Below are positions 18,249 through 26,663 of a stretch of DNA of 64,000 bases, piece by piece (position 1 is the first letter of the stretch; the number at the start of each line of letters is the position of its first letter). The stretch lies in the NCBI GenBank assembly GCA_021604005.1, contig BQIV01000005.1, positions 82,046-146,045 of the forward strand, written 5' to 3'. The position numbers and the translations under genes were made by a program. The DNA is from Nitrospirales bacterium. Lineage in GTDB: Bacteria > Nitrospirota > Nitrospiria > Nitrospirales > UBA8639. The notes under the pieces are model-generated. The model was not told where the DNA came from, did not search any database, and saw nothing but the letters and a program-made list of their open reading frames with translations.

Positions 18249-19415
18249 TTACGGCGTGACTACCGCGCCTTCAGCAAGTGGCACAATAACTTTAATGGGT
18301 TCTTGAATGGGTTGTTGATGTGCCAAATGCAGAAGATGCATCAATAATCCATCGGTCAATTGTTGCCCCTTACTGATAATAACTTTTCCGGTCTCATCTC
18401 TGACACCCTCAGCCAGAATCATGCTGGCGGTCAACCCTTCTAATGACAACTCCATAATGGTGTATTTCTTATCTTTTTCGAAGGATTGTTTGAGTGCGTC
18501 GAGTAAAATGGGATCATACCAGCCTTCACGCTTTCGCAATTCATATATGGCCGCATCCTGTTCCATGCCACCTGTTTCTAAGGTATCAAAATCCAAGACC
18601 ACCTTTAGCATACGCGCTTCAACCGGGATTTCTCTTCCCTGATCCGATGAATCCATCGGTGGTCCACTTCCATCATATCGTTTTTCTTGAAAACGAATGA
18701 TTTTCGCGACTTCGTCCATGCGCGGAATAGCTTCCAGCAAATCACCTCCAATCTGCGGATGCTTGAAAAAGAGCTCTTCTTCCTGAGAGGTTAACGGTTC
18801 ACCACAATACTGCTTTCGAAGCACCTCCTGGGGCATCGTCACCGTTCCAATTTGAGAGAGCAGCGCTGCGGTCTCAATAAGCCATGAGCAATCGACTCCC
18901 ATGGGCCTCGTCATCCCCTTCATATATCGTTGAATACGTGAAGTCCGACCAAATGCCTCTGGGTTTGATAAAGAAAACACTTCTATGAGACTTTTTAAGC
19001 ACCCATTCAATGTTCGCTCAAGAATATCGCGCTCCATACGCAACAACCGATGATGCTCAAGGCCAGCTTGAATAGTCTCAAGTAATAATTCATGCGGACA
19101 TGGTTTTGAGAGAAATCGAAAAACCGCGCCATCATTGACGGCTTTCATCGCCGTCTCAACGTCGGCATAGCCCGTAATTAAGATCCGAGACGCATCGGGC
19201 ATTTGTGCTTTGACCATCTTTAAAAACTCAATTCCATCGACATTGGGCATGCGAAAATCCGATACCACGACGGCAAACGGCCCATCGCTACTCAGTTTCT
19301 CGATTCCCCATTCAGGGCCTAAGGCCGTATCAATTTCAAACCCCTTACGAAACTGCCGCTTATACGCATCTAAAACATTTCGACTATCGTCAACAAATAA
19401 GACTTTTTCAGGCAT
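18249..19415 (-). CDS. Response regulator with degenerate HD-GYP domain
   Basis: A 388-residue protein with an N-terminal receiver (VLFVDDSR, phospho-acceptor Asp53 in SDFRMP, SKPC lysine) and a C-terminal domain aligning with HD-GYP c-di-GMP phosphodiesterases. Key residues are lost: the HD dyad is replaced by SQ (LLSQIG, 186-190) and the HHE metal site by RFQEKR, although KHPQIG and DGSG remain. It is probably catalytically dead, acting as a binding or scaffold output. The start is ATG 19415; the frame extends much further upstream into the HDOD gene, which it overlaps by 8 bases. Confidence 0.82.
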   Translation of the reverse strand: MPEKVLFVDDSRNVLDAYKRQFRKGFEIDTALGPEWGIEKLSSDGPFAVVVSDFRMPNVDGIEFLKMVKAQMPDASRILITGYADVETAMKAVNDGAVFRFLSKPCPHELLLETIQAGLEHHRLLRMERDILERTLNGCLKSLIEVFSLSNPEAFGRTSRIQRYMKGMTRPMGVDCSWLIETAALLSQIGTVTMPQEVLRKQYCGEPLTSQEEELFFKHPQIGGDLLEAIPRMDEVAKIIRFQEKRYDGSGPPMDSSDQGREIPVEARMLKVVLDFDTLETGGMEQDAAIYELRKREGWYDPILLDALKQSFEKDKKYTIMELSLEGLTASMILAEGVRDETGKVIISKGQQLTDGLLMHLLHLAHQQPIQEPIKVIVPLAEGAVVTP

Positions 19416-20418
19416 AACCCAACTCCAGACTCTGAACCTTCGCCGCATATCGCTGCCATGTTGGCCACGGATCAACATAGCCATGTACCGCCAAATATTC
19501 CATGGCTCGATCAGAGGGAATCCCATCGCTATCTTGCGGCCATCCACCCCCATCAAGAGTATTGGCAGCAAAGACAGCAAGTGTTGGCGTAACTCCAGGT
19601 AATTCAAGCCCCAGAGGATCATCGTGAAAGGCGACCGCATCAACAATAGCTTGCGGAAACATGTGGCGGCGAAGATAGGCTGCGCCAATACTGTCATGAG
19701 AAAGACCTAATTCACGAAATTCAGCTGTCGCGAGCGAAAGACCTTCACGCCTCGCCCGTGACATGATGCGCGTATAACAGTTGACATCAAGCGACAGGGC
19801 TAGTACGGCCAACCCAATATCATGGGAATACCCTGCCACACAGGATTGCCTAATCACATCAGCATCTCCACGCTCGCCTTTGGCCAGAACCCCTGCCAGA
19901 CACCCCGTACGGACACTATGCTTCCACAACACATCAACGCTCAGATGCTCTTCTTTCTGTTTCTCCAATGCAGCAAAGATTTGCGCGACAACCAGCAGTT
20001 GCTTCACCGTCTTCGTTCCCAACCACTCCATGCCGTGCTCAACCGTCTCGGGCAGAAAATCGAAGACTCTCCAGGTCGTCTCCAACAGTTGCATCACCTT
20101 GACTCGAATGTGCGCATCGCATGCAGTCCACATGGCATGGTAAAGACATGGATCATCCAATAGAGACAGACAACCTTCATGGCGAAGGCGAGGATTCAGG
20201 TCAAACGATGGGGTATCGAAATCATGTTCCTTACGGCCATCCGTTGAGTTATCAAACGGCCTAAGAAGGTCCCAGGTAAGCGTCCTGCCCAGCAAGTCAA
20301 AACTTCTCTTAAGTGGAATCAAATCCACCTCTTTTGGAATAACCCACAAAGACATATGCGAACCTTGCTCTTGAGGAGACACATGTTCAGTACACACAAG
20401 ATGACGAGTCCACTTCAT
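19408..20418 (-). CDS. HDOD domain signalling protein
   Basis: The 336-residue protein has an HDOD-like helical domain in its C-terminal two thirds, with SHDIG and a later AFHDDPL matching HD-superfamily positions. HDOD proteins are non-enzymatic or weakly enzymatic signalling adaptors often found with receiver and kinase genes. Its ATG follows directly after the TAA of the upstream kinase-like gene, and its end overlaps the next regulator, so the three are a tightly coupled operon. The N-terminal ~120 residues are unassigned. Confidence 0.75.
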   Translation of the reverse strand: MKWTRHLVCTEHVSPQEQGSHMSLWVIPKEVDLIPLKRSFDLLGRTLTWDLLRPFDNSTDGRKEHDFDTPSFDLNPRLRHEGCLSLLDDPCLYHAMWTACDAHIRVKVMQLLETTWRVFDFLPETVEHGMEWLGTKTVKQLLVVAQIFAALEKQKEEHLSVDVLWKHSVRTGCLAGVLAKGERGDADVIRQSCVAGYSHDIGLAVLALSLDVNCYTRIMSRARREGLSLATAEFRELGLSHDSIGAAYLRRHMFPQAIVDAVAFHDDPLGLELPGVTPTLAVFAANTLDGGGWPQDSDGIPSDRAMEYLAVHGYVDPWPTWQRYAAKVQSLELGYA

Positions 20419-22188
20419 TTACGTACACCGCGGCTTTCGACCGACGCCGGCTCCAAGGGGAAACCGTACGATAAACGTCGTGCCATCCAAAGAGAGTGAT
20501 TCAAATGAAAGAAGGCCTCCATGCGTATGCACAATGGTCGAATGTGCAAATGCTAACCACGGACTCGTCTCTGCCCCCTCACGAGTGAGAGTCAAACTTC
20601 GATCACACACTTTCGAGGGGATGGCTGGAGGAACTCGTGTTCCAGTATCGGCAATACGAATTTCAACCCACTCGTGAGTCTTCCGCGTACTAATCGTAAT
20701 AGTGCCTTTTTCTCCTGAATCATGTCGCAGTGACTGTTGAATCGCTTGTGCCGCATGAATAATGAAATCACACCACACTCGAATTAATTGAGTTGGTGTG
20801 CCGAAAATCTGAGGAAGATCCCTCTCAAAATCTGTCTCAATGTCAGCGATATCCTTCCACTGTGTAGGCAGAAGACTTATCGCGCTTTGAAGCGAATGCT
20901 TCAGGTCAATCGTGACTTTTGCCTCTGGCACGTAATAAGACGACTCAGGGAGTGTGCCGACGAACTCCTTCACTCGGTCTGTTCCTTTCAGACTTTTCGT
21001 GAAGACGGCAGGGATCTCTTTTAGCAGGCCTTCAAAATCAATGTCGTTCATGACACGTGAGACCGTTTCAGAAATGTGGGGATTCGTACCATTGACGTCA
21101 GGCTGCTGAAAAAGCTTGCCATACGCATCGAGAAGTTTTTTGATGTCGTGAAAACTCGTCTCTAAAAATCGAATATTTTCAGCAATACGATGAACCGAAG
21201 ACGTCATTGCCTCTGCCTGGTCAACGGCGAATGGACGTATCGACGTCATTGCCTGAGAACCCACAGGCGAAGCCGACAATCCCTTACCTGACTCGCAAAC
21301 ATATCCAAGCATCACAATACCTACAGGGGTATCGGTTTCACCTCGGATAGGACTCACGGTCAAATCTACACTACGTTCTGTTCGCGACGGGTCAAGATAT
21401 CGCAACGTTGGAACTCGGACAGGTTGCCGTTGTTCACGGCAATCCTGGACAGCAGTCATGAGAGTATCCCAATCCCATTGAATGTCGGTTAATTGAAGTG
21501 CATTTCCTAAAATTATTGAAGACGGAATTTCAAACATCTGTTCAGCCACGGTATTCCACCGAATGACACGATTGTTCTCATCAATGCCAATTAATATTGA
21601 AGGAATGGCCGTCACCAAATTTTCCGTTTCGGCCAGCACATGCCGCAGGGCCTGTTCGGCCTGACTACTGGACGCCACACGTTCATTCGCTCGATGGGCG
21701 ACGCTCCACTTCGTTGTGAGAGAATCCGCAAGCTGTCGGACTTCGATCATGTCAAAAGGTTTGCGTAAAATGAGTATCTTTTCGCTATGCCCTAACCGAT
21801 GCATGATCTGATCCCATTGATGATCTGAGTACGCTGTGCAGATCACCATCTGTAAATCCGGATCCACCTTCCAGATATATTCGATCGTCTCAATTCCATC
21901 CCACCCTGATGGCATGCGCATATCGACAAAGGCCATTGCGAAGGGACGGTTTTCCCGTGCCGCCTTTTGAACAAGTGCCAACCCGATTTGACCTTGGTCG
22001 GCACACTCAATCTCATACCCTCCTGATGTCCCGGCATCTTGGCTCTCACCAAACAGTATTTTCTGGGCCTCCGCTAAACCGTCGCTCCGGGAATTACCTC
22101 CGAGAATCTTCCTGAAATCTTCATGTATGGCCTGATTGTCATCAATAATCAAAATCCGTCTGTTCATGTCAGGCACGATGTCAGTCAT
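20419..22188 (-). CDS. Hybrid REC-PAS-ATPase signalling protein
   Basis: The 589-residue protein begins with a long-form receiver (RILIIDDNQAIHEDF, Asp in FVDMRMPSGWDG, LILRKPFD), then a PAS domain (about 185-300) and a histidine-kinase-like ATPase domain at the C-terminus. The ATPase N-box asparagine appears replaced (FIIHAAQAI) and no H-box histidine with flanking E/D is obvious, so autophosphorylation is doubtful. First gene of the REC/HDOD/HD-GYP operon. The receiver is a close paralogue of those at 36046 and 37807. Confidence 0.82.
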   Translation of the reverse strand: MTDIVPDMNRRILIIDDNQAIHEDFRKILGGNSRSDGLAEAQKILFGESQDAGTSGGYEIECADQGQIGLALVQKAARENRPFAMAFVDMRMPSGWDGIETIEYIWKVDPDLQMVICTAYSDHQWDQIMHRLGHSEKILILRKPFDMIEVRQLADSLTTKWSVAHRANERVASSSQAEQALRHVLAETENLVTAIPSILIGIDENNRVIRWNTVAEQMFEIPSSIILGNALQLTDIQWDWDTLMTAVQDCREQRQPVRVPTLRYLDPSRTERSVDLTVSPIRGETDTPVGIVMLGYVCESGKGLSASPVGSQAMTSIRPFAVDQAEAMTSSVHRIAENIRFLETSFHDIKKLLDAYGKLFQQPDVNGTNPHISETVSRVMNDIDFEGLLKEIPAVFTKSLKGTDRVKEFVGTLPESSYYVPEAKVTIDLKHSLQSAISLLPTQWKDIADIETDFERDLPQIFGTPTQLIRVWCDFIIHAAQAIQQSLRHDSGEKGTITISTRKTHEWVEIRIADTGTRVPPAIPSKVCDRSLTLTREGAETSPWLAFAHSTIVHTHGGLLSFESLSLDGTTFIVRFPLGAGVGRKPRCT

Positions 22189-22622
22189 CGAAACACGATT
22201 CCTCTTTCTCCGATAATAAGACCCTTGAGGTCATGGAGAATCTTAAAAGTCCGTATCCTTATTTTCTCGGTCGGACACCTGGTACTCTTGAATAGAGAAC
22301 AGGGATTGCTTCTCCATTCCTACTCCGACAGATTCAGCCTTATCCAGCAAGACATGAATAGGAAAAAGTCAGACACCATTCATCTTAGCCCTTTCTATGG
22401 GCAAGACTCGTGGGCATTAAGGGCGAAACCGACTCACCTACCGCTAACGTCATTCACCATGACACCATTAATAAACCACTGAGAAATGCCGAAGACGAAG
22501 AGAGACACGTGTAGTCTCTGACTGAGAGAGTCGTACCCTCTGTACTCCACTTTGGATAGCAGGACTCCACAACAATCATTTCCAGGTAGCGACATTCACT
22601 CATCACTACAGTCGAGGACATA
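22189..22622. other. Divergent intergenic region
   Basis: This 434-base space separates the minus-strand REC/HDOD operon from the plus-strand PAS kinase operon and should hold the promoters of both. I see no clear sigma70 or sigma54 element and no repeat. Confidence 0.4.
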
Positions 22623-24170
22623 GTGACGAATTCCAGTACATCAGTATCAAAAGACTGTACGAATTTGGACATTCTCAAGAATGTGCTGGACTCATCACCA
22701 TTTCCGATGGTCCTGATCGATTCATACGGCACAATTGCCATGGCCAATTGGTCCGCAGAATCGCTCCTGTGCTATGAACCCCAACAACTGGCCGAACAAC
22801 CCATTGAATCGTTGTTTACAACATTGGCGAATGCGACCACACATCCTCACGGCTCTTCTCCATTTATTCAACTTTGGCGAGGATCGTTAGAAAAACAACA
22901 AGAACTCACGGCATTACGGAAAGACGGCGACCAATTTCCCGTTGAAGTGACCTTATATCCTCGCAAAACAACCGCAGGGCTTTATCTGCTCGTGACGCTC
23001 ATTGATGCCACAGAACGAAAGTGGGCCAAAAGCGAATTCGACCGATTAAGTCTGCATCAACAATACATCCTGCAGTCAGCAGGGGAAGGTATCTACGGAT
23101 TAAATTTGAACGGCCAATTAACCTTTATCAATCCGGCTGGGGTGAACATGGTGGGGTGGAAGGCAGAGGAAATCTTGGGACAGCCGCAACATTCGGCATT
23201 CGATCATGGCCGTCTTGATACACCATGCCGCAACTCCGAGGCATGCCATATCGTGGCGGCATTCCGGGATAGCGCGATACATCATGTTGATGACGAAGTC
23301 TTCTGGCGAAAAGACGGTACCTGCTTCCCTGTCGAATACACCAGTACGCCTCTACACGATGAAACAGACAGAGTCATTGGGGCTGTGGTGACATTTCGTG
23401 ATATCACACAACGCAAACTAATGGAAAAAGCCGATCATGACCTACGAGTCATGAAGGACGAATTCATTGCCACAGCCTCTCACGAACTCAAAACCCCCAT
23501 TGCCTCGCTTCGAGGCTTCATGAAGCTTATCCTTCATGGAAAAGTTACCGATCCCGTTGTTCAACAAGAATTTTTGGCTCGAGCCAACCAAGATGTCGAG
23601 CGACTGCTTACGTTGATTCACAACTTGCTGGATACATCAAAACTTGAAACCGGAGTGAGTCAGTTTTTATTGGAAGACGTGGAACTGAAGGTTATGTTCA
23701 CCGACACATTTGCAACCCTCGAGCCGCTTGCCAAGAATAAAGATATTCGCCTCCGGCAGGAATTACCATCCGAACCCATCTTCGTCAAAGTCGATCGACA
23801 AGCATTCCAACGCGTACTGGAAAACTTACTGAGTAACGCTATCAAGTTTTCTGACCCACAGCACCCTGTTCTCGTGACAGCGAAACAGACCACAGATGAG
23901 ACCGTGATTCACGTCATTGACCACGGTCCAGGGTTTCCTCAAGAGGAGGCCAATCGCCTATTCGAAAAGTTTTATCAGGCGAAAAGCCTCACCAAGCGAG
24001 CTGACGGCGGTTCGGGCCTTGGCTTATTTATCGCGAAAAAAATCATTGAAGGACATGGCGGACAGATTTCAGTAGAAAGCACAGTCGGACATGGAGCCAC
24101 CTTCACCATTTCCCTGCCGACTCGGGAAATCACAACATCGATGAACAATGAGGAGATCTCTTATGACTGA
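22623..24170 (+). CDS. PAS-PAS sensor histidine kinase
   Basis: A 515-residue cytoplasmic kinase with no transmembrane helix. PAS 1 spans about 20-130 and PAS 2 about 145-265; HisKA carries the phospho-accepting His287 in ASHELKTP; the HATPase shows NLLSNAIKFS, DHGPGFP and GSGLGLFIAKKI. Translation starts at GTG 22623. PAS domains suggest sensing of redox or small ligands inside the cell. It overlaps the following REC-ATPase gene by 8 bases, so that protein is its likely partner. Confidence 0.9.
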   Translation: MTNSSTSVSKDCTNLDILKNVLDSSPFPMVLIDSYGTIAMANWSAESLLCYEPQQLAEQPIESLFTTLANATTHPHGSSPFIQLWRGSLEKQQELTALRKDGDQFPVEVTLYPRKTTAGLYLLVTLIDATERKWAKSEFDRLSLHQQYILQSAGEGIYGLNLNGQLTFINPAGVNMVGWKAEEILGQPQHSAFDHGRLDTPCRNSEACHIVAAFRDSAIHHVDDEVFWRKDGTCFPVEYTSTPLHDETDRVIGAVVTFRDITQRKLMEKADHDLRVMKDEFIATASHELKTPIASLRGFMKLILHGKVTDPVVQQEFLARANQDVERLLTLIHNLLDTSKLETGVSQFLLEDVELKVMFTDTFATLEPLAKNKDIRLRQELPSEPIFVKVDRQAFQRVLENLLSNAIKFSDPQHPVLVTAKQTTDETVIHVIDHGPGFPQEEANRLFEKFYQAKSLTKRADGGSGLGLFIAKKIIEGHGGQISVESTVGHGATFTISLPTREITTSMNNEEISYD

Positions 24171-25311
24171 CAGGATCATGATCGTTGACGATGAACCAAA
24201 CTTTTTACGCATGCTTGAATTCACCCTGCAGTCCGAAGGGTACGAGGTCGTCACGGCAGAAACAGGAAGGGAAGGCATAGAGAAGATTCAAGCTGCACAA
24301 CCTCATCTCGCCATTCTTGATGTTTCATTACCCGATATCAGTGGAATAGAACTGTGCGAGCATCTTCGTCAAGACCCAAAGACCGTTGACATTCCAGTCA
24401 TCATGTTAAGCGCTCGCTCACAAACATACGATAAGATTAAAGGGTTACGGGCTGGATCTGACGAATATGTGACGAAACCCATTGATCCGGAAGAAATCGT
24501 CGCACGAGTCGAAGCTCTGCTGAGTCGCAGCCGTCACTTACGGCAATCAAGTGCTGCATCAATGAAAAAAGGGAAAATTTTTGCGTTCATGGGGAGCACC
24601 GGTGGAGTTGGGGCCACGACCGTCGCACTCAACATTGCCGCCGCGTTGAGCCAGCGATCCCCTGATACCGCGATCATTGAATATCGACCGTACACGGGAA
24701 CCACGGCCCTTCAACTTGGCATGACGCCAGAGCGCACGCTAGGAGACCTTCTCGCTCTCGAGACTGATGATATCACACATCAACACCTTGACCGGCATTT
24801 GTCTACCCATGCCAGCGGCATGCGAGTGCTCTGTGCATCACAATCTCCGCAGGAATATCGAGAGCTTCTCCCTGATCATACGGAATCCATTCTGCAAGGG
24901 TTAGCGGAAATCATGGACTATTCCATTCTTGACTTACCCTCAATACCGCTTGCCGTCTTGCCAACGGTTCTTCAGCATTGTCATGTCTTGTCTTGCGTCA
25001 TTGAACCAGAACCCATCTCGCTCGCCTGCGCTAAAAATCTCATGCAGTTACTACAAGCATGGGGAAATACTCCCATTCGTGTCGTGCTCGTCAATCACGG
25101 ACGCTCCTCTTCAAGTCTTTCGCTTTCAGAAGTGAAACGTCAACTCAACTGTGAAATCCTGGGCGTGATGACTCCCGCCGCCGAACTGTGTGTGAAAGCC
25201 TGTAACACACAAACACCTGTCGTCCTCTCCCATCCCAATAGCCTCGCAGCCAACGCCCTCCTTGAAATGACAGATCGACTCGTCGAAGAGCATGTCATGG
25301 CGCTCGCATAA
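24163..25311 (+). CDS. Response regulator fused to CpaE/MinD-like ATPase
   Basis: The 382-residue protein has a receiver (MIVDDEP, Asp53 in AILDVSLPD, YVTKPID) and a C-terminal ParA/MinD-superfamily ATPase. The P-loop is deviant (GSTGGVGATT, around residue 145), as in CpaE proteins that position Tad pili. No tad genes are nearby. ATG 24163 follows a GAGGAGA ribosome site; a longer frame starts at 24148. Possible roles are polar localisation or pilus control downstream of the adjoining kinase. Confidence 0.85.
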   Translation: MTDRIMIVDDEPNFLRMLEFTLQSEGYEVVTAETGREGIEKIQAAQPHLAILDVSLPDISGIELCEHLRQDPKTVDIPVIMLSARSQTYDKIKGLRAGSDEYVTKPIDPEEIVARVEALLSRSRHLRQSSAASMKKGKIFAFMGSTGGVGATTVALNIAAALSQRSPDTAIIEYRPYTGTTALQLGMTPERTLGDLLALETDDITHQHLDRHLSTHASGMRVLCASQSPQEYRELLPDHTESILQGLAEIMDYSILDLPSIPLAVLPTVLQHCHVLSCVIEPEPISLACAKNLMQLLQAWGNTPIRVVLVNHGRSSSSLSLSEVKRQLNCEILGVMTPAAELCVKACNTQTPVVLSHPNSLAANALLEMTDRLVEEHVMALA

Positions 25312-25339
25312 CGAAACCTCGCGATAGCGTTGCCTCGTG

Positions 25340-26593
25340 TTACTGTCGAGTAAACCAGACCCAGACAATCATTTCTTGCCGAACATTTGGAGGGAGTGGA
25401 TCACGAAGCAAGACTTTTACGGGATGGGCAAGTTGAGGAAGGTGCGATGGAGAGCGAGCTTTATCGGGACCGACGCGAAAGATATCCTCTGTTCTTCGTT
25501 GAGAGGGGTAAAGCATCGCAACATAGCCCTCCAAGTAATCATCTGACACACCTTTGATTTTGACCCATGCTTCTTGGTCTGGGGAAATTTCGGAAAAGAC
25601 GTCACCTTCAACATACGCCTCTGCCCACACTTCTTTCGGATCCATCAGACCGACGACGGTGTCGTTATGATCCACGACTTCTCCTACGGTCCGTGGCAAC
25701 CATGACACAATACCTGCCTGTGCAGCCGTCACCTCCAATTCACTCAACTGCGACCTCACAGACTCCACATCCGCCTCCGCTTGCTGAACATCTAAACGAA
25801 GCAGAGCAAGATTATTTTTCGTTTTTTCCCGCTCATGCCTGTACGCTTTCAGTTCTTGATCCCAAAGAGCCTTCGCCCCTTGCATCGCGGCCGCCGCCTT
25901 GGCAAGACGAGCTTCAACAGCCAGAAATTCAGCCTGAACCGTCTCAAATTCCAACGTGGACTGCTCCCATTCTCCAATAGTGAGTGCTTGAAGAAGGTAC
26001 AGGCGCTTGGTACGATCCTGGACTTGTTGCATGTGCTCGAAATTGATCCGCGCCTTATCAAGATCTGCTTGCGCTTCGTGATATTCGTGGCGAGCAACAG
26101 TATAGTGTTCCTCACTTTGAAGGAGATGCATGCGAGAGGCTGGATCTAAACCAATGCTCTCAAATAGTCTCAAACGAGCACGAGCCTGTTCTTCAGCAGC
26201 TTGAACCTTCTTCAGTTCGCTTTGTATCTCCCAGTCATCAAGTTTCACTAACACCTGCCCCTGTTTCACGGTGTCACCCTCTCGAACATGAATCGACGCC
26301 ACTCGCCCTTTCAGAGGTGAGGTAATATAGGCCTGTTGGAACATCATGCGACCTGTCGTCATGATCCACTGCGACTCCCAATACCAGTAGCCCATCCCAG
26401 CAAGGAGAATAAGGCCAAGCACGACAAAGAACCAATGTCGAGGATTCATTTTTCGAGACACAGATCGCTGGAGGACATGAGAAGATGCCGAAGAAGAAGC
26501 CGTATCAGACTTTGTAGGCGAAGGCTGATCGATTGGAGGCGAATCGACAAGAGGCGCCGGGGAAGTTGGGTGATTGCCATTACGAAGTCGCAT
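25340..26593 (-). CDS. HlyD-type periplasmic adaptor (membrane fusion protein)
   Basis: The 417-residue protein has a proline/serine-rich cytoplasmic tail, one transmembrane helix (about 53-70), a biotinyl-lipoyl half motif (SPLKGRVASIHVREGDTVKQG), a long coiled-coil hairpin (130-280) and a C-terminal barrel including the second lipoyl half (AQAGIVSWLPRTVGEVV). This is the adaptor that joins an inner-membrane transporter to a TolC channel. No ABC, RND or MFS pump lies in the operon; a GT2 synthase does, suggesting that it guides a polysaccharide. Last gene of the four-gene operon. Confidence 0.88.
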   Translation of the reverse strand: MRLRNGNHPTSPAPLVDSPPIDQPSPTKSDTASSSASSHVLQRSVSRKMNPRHWFFVVLGLILLAGMGYWYWESQWIMTTGRMMFQQAYITSPLKGRVASIHVREGDTVKQGQVLVKLDDWEIQSELKKVQAAEEQARARLRLFESIGLDPASRMHLLQSEEHYTVARHEYHEAQADLDKARINFEHMQQVQDRTKRLYLLQALTIGEWEQSTLEFETVQAEFLAVEARLAKAAAAMQGAKALWDQELKAYRHEREKTKNNLALLRLDVQQAEADVESVRSQLSELEVTAAQAGIVSWLPRTVGEVVDHNDTVVGLMDPKEVWAEAYVEGDVFSEISPDQEAWVKIKGVSDDYLEGYVAMLYPSQRRTEDIFRVGPDKARSPSHLPQLAHPVKVLLRDPLPPNVRQEMIVWVWFTRQ

Positions 26594-26663
26594 TATATGT
26601 ATACCCTCTCCAATCGATCACGACCTGAAAGTACCAAAGGCAGAGTGCCAAGCATTGCCCGCT

